The notes: generated from the letters alone by a model not told the origin. 64,000 bases of DNA from Bacillota bacterium (GCA_023435895.1 JAEZLH010000017.1:682001-746000); one strand, 5' to 3'; counted from the stretch's first letter, positions 1 to 7,688 are shown. Made by a program: numbers and translations.

Positions 1-16
1 TAAGGGAGGAAATCAT

Positions 17-817
17 ATGAGCAATGAAGAATTAGTGGATCAGATCCAGAAGGGGATCAATAAATCAGAATACATGGAGCAGCTCTACATTCAGAATAAA
101 GGATTTATTTATAACATAGTTAGGAAGTACCGGTACGCTTGCAGGAGCAGCTATGACGGTGTTCCAATCCTTGAACTGGAAGCTTATTTTGGGATTGTAG
201 AGGCGGTAGAGCGCTTTGATCCTGACCTTGGAGCCGGGTTCCTTACCTATGCCAGCTTATGGATCAACCAGGTAGTGAAGCGCTTCCTGGATAACTCCGG
301 CCAGGTGATCCGTGTCCCAGTTCACAGGCAGCAAGAGATATATAAATACAATAGGGTCAAGGCTTATTATTTAAACCACTATGATAGAGAGCCAAGCATT
401 AGGGAGTATTCTTCCCATATCGATATATCACCGGTTCAGGTGGAGAAATTAGAACAGTTCATGTTCCAGGGATCCGTTCAAAGCCTGGATGAAGCGGTAC
501 CGGGTGGAGAGGGTGAGAGTATTTCATATTTAGATACGATACCGGCAGAGGTAAACATTGAACAGGCTATTGTTGAAAGGGAAGCTGCTAAGCAGATCCG
601 TGAGGAATTATGGGGAGTTATTAACGAAGTACTCCATCATGAAAAGATGGCTGCAGCATTGTTCTACCGTTTCAAGGAAGGCCTTACACTCAACGAGACA
701 GGAAAGCAGATGGGTATCACTAGAGAGCTAGTTAGGCAATATGAGAGTAAGGCACTAAGGCGCTTAAGGTGTAATAGCCGGACAAAAAGAATGTTTGAAG
801 ACTATTTAATCGCATAG
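17..817 (+). CDS. Sigma-70 family RNA polymerase sigma factor of a mobile element
   Basis: This is a 266-residue sigma factor. An AAGGGAGG ribosome binding site lies just before the ATG. Region 2 is visible around residues 25-95 (IVRKYRY, then FDPDLGAGFLTYASLWINQVV, the -10 recognition and core-binding helices). A region 3-like segment follows at about 105-150, and a region 4 helix-turn-helix closes the protein (LTLNETGKQMGITRELVRQYESKALRRL). It is shorter than a primary RpoD and lacks the long region 1.1, so it is an accessory factor. Sigma factors of this size are common on phages and integrative elements of Bacillota. It sits 2.5 kb inside a predicted tRNA-Thr attachment site, so I infer that it serves the integrated element. 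Its target promoters cannot be read here. Confidence 0.85.
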   Translation: MSNEELVDQIQKGINKSEYMEQLYIQNKGFIYNIVRKYRYACRSSYDGVPILELEAYFGIVEAVERFDPDLGAGFLTYASLWINQVVKRFLDNSGQVIRVPVHRQQEIYKYNRVKAYYLNHYDREPSIREYSSHIDISPVQVEKLEQFMFQGSVQSLDEAVPGGEGESISYLDTIPAEVNIEQAIVEREAAKQIREELWGVINEVLHHEKMAAALFYRFKEGLTLNETGKQMGITRELVRQYESKALRRLRCNSRTKRMFEDYLIA

Positions 818-920
818 TAAAGAAAGTGAAGCATCAGAACTTATGAATGCTGCATAAAGAAGGCAGTTTGGGGAACCTATTAGTGGGAGTAGATCGTAAA
901 AGGGTAGGGGTATTACACAT

Positions 921-997
921 TCAAATGCATCTAAATAAATGCAAATGTAGTCAAAAGAAGGTAAGTGATTGCAAATGATTGCAAATGAATGCAAATG
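921..997. repeat. 10-bp-phased CAAATG repeats upstream of the abi promoter
   Basis: CAAATG-type motifs start at 921, 941, 971, 981 and 991 (TCAAATG once, GCAAATG four times). All share the same 10-bp phase, so they lie on one face of the helix. The last three are back to back. The array ends 11 bp before the -35 box at 1009. The placement suggests a protein-binding array controlling the downstream promoter; the binding protein is unknown. Confidence 0.65.
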
Positions 998-1008
998 TAT
1001 ATAATTTG

Positions 1009-1037
1009 TTGACTTTATATGTATTCTATGGTAATAT
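1009..1037 (+). promoter_or_regulatory. Strong sigma-A promoter before the abi-upstream RNA
   Basis: TTGACT (1009-1014) and TAATAT (1032-1037) are separated by exactly 17 bp. Transcription should start near 1044, immediately before the CCCACA...TGTGGG hairpin and about 70 bp before the abi start codon. Confidence 0.75.
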
Positions 1038-1043
1038 ACTTAT

Positions 1044-1094
1044 AACAACTCCCACAGGCCTCTATCTTTGATATGCAAACTATGTGGGCTTTTT
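1044..1094 (+). ncRNA. Candidate small structured RNA / attenuator 5' of the abi gene
   Basis: A transcript from the 1009-1037 promoter would fold CCCACA (1051-1056) onto TGTGGG (1083-1088), with a small TATC-TTT-GATA hairpin inside the 26-nt loop, and would then meet CTTTTTG (1089-1095). This looks like a ~50-nt terminated RNA or an attenuator. Its start (TATAACA, a short gap, then CCCAC) matches the start of a second element downstream of the gene (TATAACA, gap, CCTAC). AbiF-family genes are known to be associated with structured noncoding RNAs. Assigning this one to such a class is inference from architecture, not from a covariance search. Confidence 0.5.
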
Positions 1095-1114
1095 GTTTAT
1101 ATGGGGGATTACTA

Positions 1115-2038
1115 ATGAGTGAAGAAGTCAAACCTTTTTTATCAGTTAATCAACAAATACAGTTATTAAAAAGTAGGGGGCTAATTATCCAGGAAGATAA
1201 GCTGGAAGTAGCTAAAAATTTTTTATTAAACAATAATTATTATCGAATAAGTGGTTACACGTTAACTTTGAGAAAAAATGATAGGTTTTATGAAAATGCA
1301 AATATTGATAATGTAATTCAAATTTACGAATTAGACAGAAGAATTAGACATATAATATTGTCCATTACAGAGGAAATAGAAGTAAGAACTAAATCATTAA
1401 TAGCATATTATCATGCCAAAACATATGGAGCTATAGGTTATCAGGATATTAATTGTTTTCATTGTTTGAATGATGGAAAAGTAATTAGCAATTCTATAAG
1501 AAATTATTTGAATATTATTCATAAAGCTGATATGCAGAAGAAAAGCATGATTGAATATGAGGCATTTCTATCCCACCATATAAAAAATAAAAACGGCATT
1601 ATTCCATTTTGGGCATATGTTGAAGTAATGACTATCTCAGATATATCTAAGTTGTACTCATTGTTAAATCTTAATATTAAGAGTAATATAGCAAGAGATT
1701 TTGGATATCCTCATAAAACAGGGTATGAAATAATAGACAATCTACTCCATAGTGTTACAATACTTAGGAACATTTGTGCCCATGGCGGAAGGCTTTACAA
1801 TCGTTTATTCATTAGAAAACCGAAGCTTTCTAGCAAACAGAAAGCGCTATTGCGCAAAGATGAAGATGGTAATGTAGTATATGATAAGTTGTTTAGTTAT
1901 ATTTTAGTACTCAAATCATTATCAATACCTTCTGATTTTATACTACTAAAAAATCATTTGATTGAATATTGCCATCTTTATAGTTTTGTGGACATGAAAC
2001 ATTATGGATTCCCGGATAATTGGGTTGATGTATTGTAA
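1115..2038 (+). CDS. Abi_2 (AbiD/AbiF)-family abortive infection HEPN protein
   Basis: This is a 307-residue protein of the Abi_2 family, which gives abortive-infection phage defence and includes AbiD and AbiF. The N-terminus reads FLSVNQQIQLLKSRGL, typical of the family, followed by NNNYYRISGY and YELDRRIRHIIL. The HEPN RNase signature RX4H is present as RNICAH at residues 218-223, so the catalytic Arg and His are intact. An in-frame start at 1073 is rejected because it lies inside the upstream hairpin. The ATG at 1115 has GGGGGA six bases before it. The gene is visibly more A+T-rich than its neighbours, which fits recent transfer. Structured RNA-like units lie on both sides. An RNA antitoxin is plausible because no partner protein gene is adjacent. 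Confidence 0.85.
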   Translation: MSEEVKPFLSVNQQIQLLKSRGLIIQEDKLEVAKNFLLNNNYYRISGYTLTLRKNDRFYENANIDNVIQIYELDRRIRHIILSITEEIEVRTKSLIAYYHAKTYGAIGYQDINCFHCLNDGKVISNSIRNYLNIIHKADMQKKSMIEYEAFLSHHIKNKNGIIPFWAYVEVMTISDISKLYSLLNLNIKSNIARDFGYPHKTGYEIIDNLLHSVTILRNICAHGGRLYNRLFIRKPKLSSKQKALLRKDEDGNVVYDKLFSYILVLKSLSIPSDFILLKNHLIEYCHLYSFVDMKHYGFPDNWVDVL

Positions 2039-2045
2039 TAATTTT

Positions 2046-2141
2046 TGGTATACTGGTATATAATACTATAACAGATCCTACGAGCATATTATTGCGAAAT
2101 ACTGTAGGCCGTTAATTGGCATCCTTCGGGATGCCTTTTTT
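2046..2141 (+). ncRNA. Candidate small structured RNA 3' of the abi gene
   Basis: An extended -10 (TGG-TATACT, 2046-2054) lies 18 bp after TTGATG (2025-2030), and a second -10-like TATAAT sits at 2059-2064. TATAACA then leads into a CCTACG (2077-2082) / TGTAGG (2103-2108) stem with a small GCA/TGC hairpin inside. A perfect intrinsic terminator follows. The layout (-10, TATAACA, CCYAC stem) parallels the element upstream of the gene. It could be a stand-alone RNA, a duplicated copy of the upstream one, or a structured 3' UTR. Confidence 0.45.
2118..2141 (+). terminator. Intrinsic terminator with TTCG tetraloop
   Basis: GGCATCC (2118-2124), loop TTCG and GGATGCC (2129-2135) form a perfect 7-bp stem with a very stable tetraloop, followed by six T. 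It ends the abi transcript or the downstream small RNA. Confidence 0.9.
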
Positions 2142-2177
2142 ATTGATATAGTAACAGTCTATAAGCAAATGATTAGG

Positions 2178-2201
2178 CACTTGCTCTGGCAGGTGTTTTT
2201 T
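2178..2201 (+). terminator. Second plus-strand terminator after abi
   Basis: CACTTGC (2178-2184) pairs with GCAGGTG (2189-2195) with one G-T wobble around TCTG, followed by six T. It lies between the abi unit and the convergent DUF4160 gene and gives two terminators in a row. Confidence 0.7.
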
Positions 2202-2212
2202 ATCAGTATAAA

Positions 2213-2524
2213 TTAAGCAACTATTTCCTCATGATAGGTATTCCAATATTTTTTCAGTGTTTCTATATTTTTCTTAACCCAGTCTAAAGCCTGTGTTTGT
2301 TGCTTGGGAGGAAGATTTCCTTCGAGAACGTTAAAACTTATTAAAGATATTGATATGTTCTTTCCCTGGTAGGAGATATGACAGTGAGGTTCGTTATGAC
2401 CTTTTTCCTTAGGATAGATTTTAAATACTATACCTCGATATTTTTCAATGGTAGTAAAAGTCATTCTGCCAGTGAGTATTTGCTCCCAAATTATGAAATC
2501 TAAATTTTCTTCTTTTAAATTCAT
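2213..2524 (-). CDS. DUF4160-family small protein
   Basis: This 103-residue protein carries the DUF4160 pattern: GIVFKIYPKEKGHNEPHCH, then a short beta segment (ISYQGKNISISL), LEGNLPP, and a C-terminal helix with W (ALDWVKKNIETLKKYW). The paired histidines in EPHCHISY are the family hallmark. The start has an AGGAGT site upstream. DUF4160 proteins are often next to a DUF2442 partner on mobile DNA. No clear DUF2442 gene is next to this one; the divergent neighbour at 2657 does not match it. Function is unknown. It is probably cargo of the integrated element. Confidence 0.75.
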   Translation of the reverse strand: MNLKEENLDFIIWEQILTGRMTFTTIEKYRGIVFKIYPKEKGHNEPHCHISYQGKNISISLISFNVLEGNLPPKQQTQALDWVKKNIETLKKYWNTYHEEIVA

Positions 2525-2656
2525 AAATGTTTACTCCTTAACTAAATTATATTAGTGTTATTATTTTATGATATTTGATAGTTTTTTACAATACTACTCT
2601 TGTAAATTATGGAAAAAGATAATAACATATGATTAAAGTAAAAAGGGGGTATAGTA

Positions 2657-2965
2657 ATGGTATTGGATGGTTATGATTATGGAACAATGAAAAACTTTAA
2701 TTCTAATGAGGTTGTTGTTACTAAAGATACTAAATTGTTGCTGCAACAAAATACAGTTGGAATATTTGTAAAACATATGGATGGGTATTATGTTCATGTG
2801 GAAGCAGAAAAACCTGTAGACGATCATATGGTTATATTAAATGCATTGATCAAAATAGATATTTATTTAGAGTCTAAAAAAAAGTTTGAAGAGCAAGAAT
2901 TTATGCACGTATTCCATGCAGGAAATATAAATAAACTTCAACAAGTTAATTTATGGGAGGATTAA
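2657..2965 (+). CDS. Small hypothetical protein
   Basis: This 102-residue protein is not recognised. It has a strong AAAGGGGG ribosome binding site seven bases before the ATG. It appears alpha/beta, with a hydrophilic C-terminus and no membrane segment or Cys motif. The downstream 64-residue gene uses the GGGAGGAT at this gene's 3' end as its ribosome binding site, so the two form an operon. Divergent placement from the DUF4160 gene within a defence-bearing island end makes it accessory cargo. A toxin-antitoxin or immunity role is possible but not supported by any motif. Confidence 0.6.
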   Translation: MVLDGYDYGTMKNFNSNEVVVTKDTKLLLQQNTVGIFVKHMDGYYVHVEAEKPVDDHMVILNALIKIDIYLESKKKFEEQEFMHVFHAGNINKLQQVNLWED

Positions 2966-2969
2966 TAAG

Positions 2970-3164
2970 ATGTATATAGCAATCTATAAATGTAGACTAT
3001 GTGGTAAAGAAATTTCTAAAGAAGAATATGAAAGTGAAGCTCAGATTGAAGAAATTAAGTTTTCAAAGGAATGGAGTCGAGTTTGGATAGATCATAAGTG
3101 TGAAGATGGTGGTATCGGAATAGCGGATGCTATAGGATTTAAGAAACTAACCGATAATATTTGA
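2970..3164 (+). CDS. Small hypothetical protein with Cys pair
   Basis: This 64-residue protein has a CxxC knuckle near the N-terminus (CRLCGKEI) and a later HKC (IDHKCEDGG), which could bind one zinc ion. The start lies four bases after the previous stop, and its ribosome binding site (GGGAGGAT) overlaps the upstream gene. No family is recognised. It is the last gene before the predicted attachment site. Confidence 0.6.
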   Translation: MYIAIYKCRLCGKEISKEEYESEAQIEEIKFSKEWSRVWIDHKCEDGGIGIADAIGFKKLTDNI

Positions 3165-3174
3165 TTATATATTT

Positions 3175-3194
3175 CAACGGACTTCCAACGGACT
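3175..3194. repeat. Paired CAACGGACT direct repeats near the att site
   Basis: CAACGGACT occurs at 3175-3183 and 3186-3194, an 11-bp period or about one helical turn. It lies ~150 bp inside the predicted crossover. Short direct repeats at this distance are typical of integrase arm-binding sites; that role is inferred. Confidence 0.5.
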
Positions 3195-3330
3195 AAAATC
3201 TCAAATGATATCAAACTTCACTAAAAATCATAAAACTATACATAGGCATGAGGTCACGAAAGTCTTGATTTATAAGGCTTTGCGAGATTCTGCTAAAAGT
3301 AATGACATAACGCAAAAACCGATTTTCTGT

Positions 3331-3373
3331 ATTCGTAATGTGTAGGTCGTGGGTTCGAGTCCCATGGGGAGCT
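3331..3373 (+). other. 3' half of tRNA-Thr(CGT): probable attR of an integrated element
   Basis: The sequence matches a tRNA from the anticodon loop onward: loop TTCGTAA (anticodon CGT), stem TGTGT, variable loop AGGTC, T arm GTGGG-TTCGAGT-CCCAT and acceptor strand GGGGAGC. The preceding bases do not pair with TGTGT, and there is no D arm or 5' acceptor strand, so it is not a functional tRNA. Tyrosine-recombinase elements that enter the 3' part of a tRNA leave this kind of fragment at the far end. The intact tRNA-Thr should lie left of base 1. No CCA is encoded. Confidence 0.7.
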
Positions 3374-3379
3374 GTTAAA

Positions 3380-3409
3380 AGCCTTACAATCATTGTAGGG
3401 CTATTTCTT
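3380..3409 (+). terminator. Former tRNA-Thr terminator
   Basis: AGCCTTACAA (3380-3389) and TTGTAGGGCT (3393-3402) form a 10-bp stem (one wobble) with a 3-nt loop, followed by ATTTCTTT. Its position just after the tRNA 3' fragment suggests it was the original tRNA terminator. Confidence 0.7.
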
Positions 3410-3513
3410 TGAGCAAAAGCAGGAAATAGTATTTTAGAGAATTAATGCCCACTTTCAATTTCCATACAATACAACCTTCAAAACACAATAACCTTATTTC
3501 CAATATAAAATCC

Positions 3514-3556
3514 AAATAAACAGAGCCGAAGAAAACCAACACATTTTCTCCGGCTC
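3514..3556 (-). terminator. Terminator of the degV gene
   Basis: On the minus strand GAGCCGGAGAAAA and TTTTCTTCGGCTC form a 13-bp stem (one wobble) around an 8-nt loop, followed by TGTTTATTT. It lies 24 bp past the stop of the DegV gene. Confidence 0.85.
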
Positions 3557-3579
3557 CATTCATTCATATAATACCAAAG

Positions 3580-4449
3580 CTATCTTTTCTCACTCATATA
3601 ACATAACCCAATTGCACCAGGGCCGGAATGGGCACCAATGCTGGGGCTGATGTAATTGATGATAATCTTCTTGTTAGGAAGCTTTTCAAGAATCAGTCCT
3701 TCCAAATACTTAGCATCCTCATAAGCATCACCGTGAACGATACAGATGGGATCATCACCATCTATGTACTTGCCCATGCCTTCCAGCATATCATTACAAA
3801 TAGTTGCGAGGGATTTTTTACGTCCTCTGGCGGTTGTAAGAGATACCAATTGACCCTCGGGGTTTAAGTAAAGAATGGGTTTCACGTTGATTAATGAGCC
3901 GATGAAAGCGGTGGTTTTGGAGATTCGGCCACCTCTTTGAAGATGACCGAGGTCATCAACGGTAAATCGTACGCAAAAATCCTGTTTATGATCTTCCAGC
4001 CAAGCAACGATTTCATCAAGGGATTTTCCTTCTTCTTTCATTTCAACAGCTTTCATGATGAACATTCCTTCACCGAGAGATGCGTTAAAAGTATCGATTA
4101 CGATAATCTTTGCGCCAGGATTTTCTTCGCATATTTCTTTGGCTCCTGACATTACATTGCTGCAGCCACCGCTTAAAGCGGAAGAGAAGCTGATATGCAA
4201 AACATCAAGACCCTGATCCACATAGGATTGAAATGTCCTTAGTATAACGTCGGGATTACTTGCCATAGTAGTAGGCATTAACCCGGCTCTCATTTTATCA
4301 TAGAATTCCTTTGGAGTAAGATTGATCTCATCCCCGTAAGTCACACCTTCAATATCGTAGTAATGAGGGATTATGCCAATTTGTTTTTCTTTTACATAAT
4401 GATCAAGCAAGTCGGAGTTTGAATCAGTAGTAATAACAAAATCTTTCAT
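3580..4449 (-). CDS. DegV family fatty-acid-binding protein
   Basis: This 289-residue protein has the full DegV fold: TDSNSDL at the N-terminus, TTMASNP, SFSSALSGGCSN, DLGHLQRGGRIS and the C-terminal IGAHSGPGAIGL signature. DegV/FakB proteins bind a fatty acid; some present it to the FakA kinase for phosphorylation. No fakA is adjacent, so its exact role is open. The start is supported by TTAGGAGG upstream, a -10 TATAAT lies ~25 bp further up, and a strong terminator follows. It is the first core gene outside the predicted integrated element. Confidence 0.92.
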   Translation of the reverse strand: MKDFVITTDSNSDLLDHYVKEKQIGIIPHYYDIEGVTYGDEINLTPKEFYDKMRAGLMPTTMASNPDVILRTFQSYVDQGLDVLHISFSSALSGGCSNVMSGAKEICEENPGAKIIVIDTFNASLGEGMFIMKAVEMKEEGKSLDEIVAWLEDHKQDFCVRFTVDDLGHLQRGGRISKTTAFIGSLINVKPILYLNPEGQLVSLTTARGRKKSLATICNDMLEGMGKYIDGDDPICIVHGDAYEDAKYLEGLILEKLPNKKIIINYISPSIGAHSGPGAIGLCYMSEKR

Positions 4450-4555
4450 TTCTTTGTTCCTCCTAATTGTTATTATATAATTTTACCCGACCATGCCTTT
4501 TTTCGCAATAGAAGATTGTTGATTATTAATAAATAGTTTATGGAAAATTTATATT

Positions 4556-5836
4556 TTATTTATTAAGATTTGTGACAGTACCAATAAAGATGGGAAGCAT
4601 GGTAGAACTGTCTACAATCGCATATAGGAAGGGACGATTTAATATAATGGTGTTCTTCCCTCCCGGAGCCGCTGTTGTTGTATTTATAGAGACAACTGTA
4701 GTAGCACCTGCTTTTGTTCCGAGTTCGTCCACGGAAATATGTGTTTTATGAAGTACCTCTCCCATATATAGATTACCCTGGTCAGAGCCCCCCATTTTAG
4801 TGAAATCTGCTTTATCTGGTGAAAAGGCATCGATGATCCCAAGTTCCTGTAAAGCGTCATTCATCACGATGGAATAATCATATTTGAATTTTGGAATTGT
4901 AGTATCAACTGGGGTGATTTTAAAATTTCTAAATATTTGATATAACTTATCGCCATCCAAATCAGACAGATAATCCTTCAGTGAAATGTCTTCATTAGGA
5001 AGGATCGCAACAAAACGATATTTATCCTCAGAGTAGCTTTTCATCACGCCAGCAGCCTGATTATCATGATAATAATAGGCCTCAATGGAATTCATACCCT
5101 TCACGCTTGTGGTGCTGCCATTCTGATTGTTGAAGGAAATATCACCAATATCATGCTTTTTATAGATGGTTTCCCAACGGGCGTCAAACATTACGCTATT
5201 AATCAAATACATAATCTCATCCTTATCGATGGAATCCAATATCTTATCAATCATTCCATTGGTATGTGTTTTAACCCAATTATTAATATCCTTTTTGGTT
5301 TGATCATTAAAGGGGGCTTGATAGGCATTGGCTTTATAATAGCTGGCATTTGTCTGCAAAAAGTTTTTATCAATATGAAGCCAACTTGCGTCACGATACC
5401 ATATGGAATTGGCTAATTTGACTTTGCTTTCTTTAGTCGAAGGTAAAGCGGTGATATAGCTTGCAAAGTACTCATTAAGCTCCGTAAGCGGAATATTCTT
5501 TGACAGTACCGTGTTCATTTGGGACAGGGTATCTTTATTCGCACCATTGGCGGTCATAGAAAGTGCCAGGCTTATGGATAGAGGGGAGATGAGGATATTT
5601 TCATCCTCCGAACTGACTGCCTTAAGAAGAGTTAGCGAAAAATCATTCATATCTTTTTTGAAACGATCATCCGGATTTCTTTGAGTGATTGCCTTTGTTT
5701 TTACTCCTGACATTAAGTCGGCAGCCTTTACTTTTGTCGTGAACCCAAAAATGCATAGGAATAATATAATAGCAGCAAGGGGAAGGGCGATGGTAATAAA
5801 GTAAATTCTCTTTTTCACTTTTGAAAATTTAATCAT
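4556..5836 (-). CDS. Membrane-anchored or secreted serpin (serpin 1)
   Basis: This is a serine/cysteine protease inhibitor of the serpin family, 426 residues when started at the ATG at 5836, which has AAAGGAG upstream. An in-frame start at 5884 lacks a site. Residues ~8-35 form one hydrophobic segment ending KVKA-AD, either a signal peptide or an N-terminal anchor. The serpin core follows, including SPLSISLALSMTANGA, the breach/shutter region and the terminal NRPFLYAIVDSSTMLPIFIG. The hinge (DELGTKAGATT) has small residues at P12-P9 (AGAT), as in inhibitory serpins. By counting from the conserved Gly, P1-P1' falls near Thr-Thr in INTTTAAPG. It is followed upstream by a paralogue in the same orientation. 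The target is probably an extracellular protease; unproven. Confidence 0.92.
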   Translation of the reverse strand: MIKFSKVKKRIYFITIALPLAAIILFLCIFGFTTKVKAADLMSGVKTKAITQRNPDDRFKKDMNDFSLTLLKAVSSEDENILISPLSISLALSMTANGANKDTLSQMNTVLSKNIPLTELNEYFASYITALPSTKESKVKLANSIWYRDASWLHIDKNFLQTNASYYKANAYQAPFNDQTKKDINNWVKTHTNGMIDKILDSIDKDEIMYLINSVMFDARWETIYKKHDIGDISFNNQNGSTTSVKGMNSIEAYYYHDNQAAGVMKSYSEDKYRFVAILPNEDISLKDYLSDLDGDKLYQIFRNFKITPVDTTIPKFKYDYSIVMNDALQELGIIDAFSPDKADFTKMGGSDQGNLYMGEVLHKTHISVDELGTKAGATTVVSINTTTAAPGGKNTIILNRPFLYAIVDSSTMLPIFIGTVTNLNK

Positions 5837-5976
5837 TCTTAAACTCCTTTCATAAATAAAAACAGTGAGATAATTGCAAAACAATGGATTGCTAGTATTG
5901 CATGTGGTTGTACGAAAAGATAAAGATGACCATTTTACAGTTATCTTTCAAAATGCAACATAATTTATCCTGAGTA

Positions 5977-7254
5977 TTAGTTTAAGTGCGAAACAGCACC
6001 CATAATAATTGGTATGTTCGAGGAGCGATCAACCACAGCATATAGGAAGGGGCGATCAAGGGTTACCTTCTTCTCGCTATAAGCGGACGATTTGCCCGCC
6101 ATTTCAATCTTAAAGACAAAGCCCGCCTTTGTACCTTGCTCGTCAACGGAAATAAATGCTTTGCTGACAGCATTATCGAGATAAATATTGCCTCCCACGA
6201 TTTTCCCCATTTTTGAAAAATCAGCGTTACGCTCGGAGAATGCTTCCTGAATACCTAATTTTTGAAGCGCTGCATTCATAGTAACGGAATAATCATATTT
6301 GAACTTTGGCAGTACAGCGGATACACCTACTTCTTGTGGAGAACGGAGCAATTGCTGGAATTTTTCACCGGTCAGCTGATTGAGGTATTCTTCAATGGTA
6401 ATTCCCTCATTGGGCAGCAGAGCAACAAAATAGTAATCTTTGTTATAATATTCTTTGATAAATCCGGTACATTTTTCATCGCTTAGGTAGCGCCGTTCAT
6501 TGGAGTGCATTCCATCTACTTGAGCAGTGGTATTGTCGTTGTTATGGAATTCTAATGTGGAGACATCACTCTTTTCATAAGCATTCAGCCATTTGGCGTC
6601 AAAAAGCAGTGTGCTGATAAGATACATAATAGATTCATCATTAATTTTATCAATAATGTGGTTGATTTTATTATCGGTATTAGCTCTGACCCAGTTATTG
6701 ATATCCTTTACTGTTTTTTTGTTAAAGGGAGCTTTGTAAAGAGAAGCGTTGTAGTAATCTCCATTCATTTGCAGGAAGTTTTTGTTGATGGTGAGATTTC
6801 CTTGGTCACGATACCAGATTGAGTTGGCAAGGGTGAGTTTTGTTTTTTTGTTCTGTGGCAGGTTGTTGATATAGTTATGAAGGTATTGATTGAGCTCCTC
6901 TTGTGATAAGCCGGGGTTTATTGCGGCTTTCATTTGAGAGAGAGTAGTTCCATCTGCTCCGTTTTCCGTCATGGATAATGCTACCATGGCGGACAGAGGA
7001 GAGAGCAGAATGTTCTCATTTTTCGTGTTTGTAGCTTGCAAAAGTTTTACTGCAAAATCATTAACATTGTCAATGAAGGGCTTATCAATGCTTTTGTTAC
7101 TTACTGTTTGAGCTTTGATCCCCTTCATCATATCGGATGCCTTAACCGAAGGAATTCTTTGGGGGATCAAAAAAACAAAGAGCACAACAAGTGATATCAG
7201 TAAGCCTCCCCCAAGGAACCAATATCTTTTTTTGATCGTTTTAATTTTTTTCAT
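5977..7254 (-). CDS. Membrane-anchored or secreted serpin (serpin 2)
   Basis: This is the second serpin, 425 residues from the ATG at 7254; GAAAGGG lies nine bases upstream, and the in-frame TTG at 7263 sits too close to that site. It has an N-terminal basic stretch and one long hydrophobic segment (FLGGGLLISLVVLFVFL). Core serpin motifs include SPLSAMVALSMTENGADG and LDRPFLYAVVDRSSNIPIIMG. The hinge starts canonically (DEQGTKAG) but continues FVFKIEMAGKSS, with bulky Phe at about P10 and P8. That is unusual for an inhibitory loop, which needs small residues to insert into the beta sheet. P1 would be about Lys. The gene precedes serpin 1 by ~140 bp and probably shares its transcript. The pair has kept the scaffold while the loops have diverged. 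Confidence 0.92.
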   Translation of the reverse strand: MKKIKTIKKRYWFLGGGLLISLVVLFVFLIPQRIPSVKASDMMKGIKAQTVSNKSIDKPFIDNVNDFAVKLLQATNTKNENILLSPLSAMVALSMTENGADGTTLSQMKAAINPGLSQEELNQYLHNYINNLPQNKKTKLTLANSIWYRDQGNLTINKNFLQMNGDYYNASLYKAPFNKKTVKDINNWVRANTDNKINHIIDKINDESIMYLISTLLFDAKWLNAYEKSDVSTLEFHNNDNTTAQVDGMHSNERRYLSDEKCTGFIKEYYNKDYYFVALLPNEGITIEEYLNQLTGEKFQQLLRSPQEVGVSAVLPKFKYDYSVTMNAALQKLGIQEAFSERNADFSKMGKIVGGNIYLDNAVSKAFISVDEQGTKAGFVFKIEMAGKSSAYSEKKVTLDRPFLYAVVDRSSNIPIIMGAVSHLN

Positions 7255-7336
7255 AAATACCAACCCTTTCTTTGAAATCTATCGATACTGCAAATGAGAA
7301 ATACGAATTCTTTAAGGAGTTCTCATTTGATGAAGT

Positions 7337-7365
7337 TATATATAGTAAGAGGTTATATTTAGCAA
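7337..7365 (-). promoter_or_regulatory. Serpin operon promoter
   Basis: On the minus strand TTGCTA (7360-7365) and TATATA (7337-7342) are spaced 17 bp, about 80 bp before the serpin 2 start. Confidence 0.55.
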
Positions 7366-7688
7366 AAAAGTTTCATGGTATTTACATAATTTACAAAAAA
7401 TATTTATAGAGTCATCTGCCATTTTAAATTCCTGTTAACTATTGAAGTTTATCTGGCAAAAACCAGAAAGTCACTTGAACAGTGCATTTTTCATAGGCTT
7501 TAAACTTTTTGTTTTTTTACTTACAATTATTTAGAAGGCCTTTTTTCGTATATTTTGAAACACTACTTCAGCTTGGACTAGTATGGCTCACGCTTAATTT
7601 ATAATATAAGCCAGTCCCACATTCATATAGAAATAGAGGCTGCCACAATTATTACGTAGCAACCCCTACTTGGTGTTATACAAAATAT

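Noticed and set aside
1073..1114. Upstream in-frame start for the abi gene
   Set aside because: It falls inside the CCCACA/TGTGGG hairpin without a ribosome binding site; the ATG at 1115 has a good site and matches the family N-terminus.
3211..3393. Minus-strand open frame of 60 codons across the tRNA fragment
   Set aside because: It is the antisense reading of the tRNA-Thr 3' half and has no ribosome binding site; such frames recur wherever this tRNA segment occurs.
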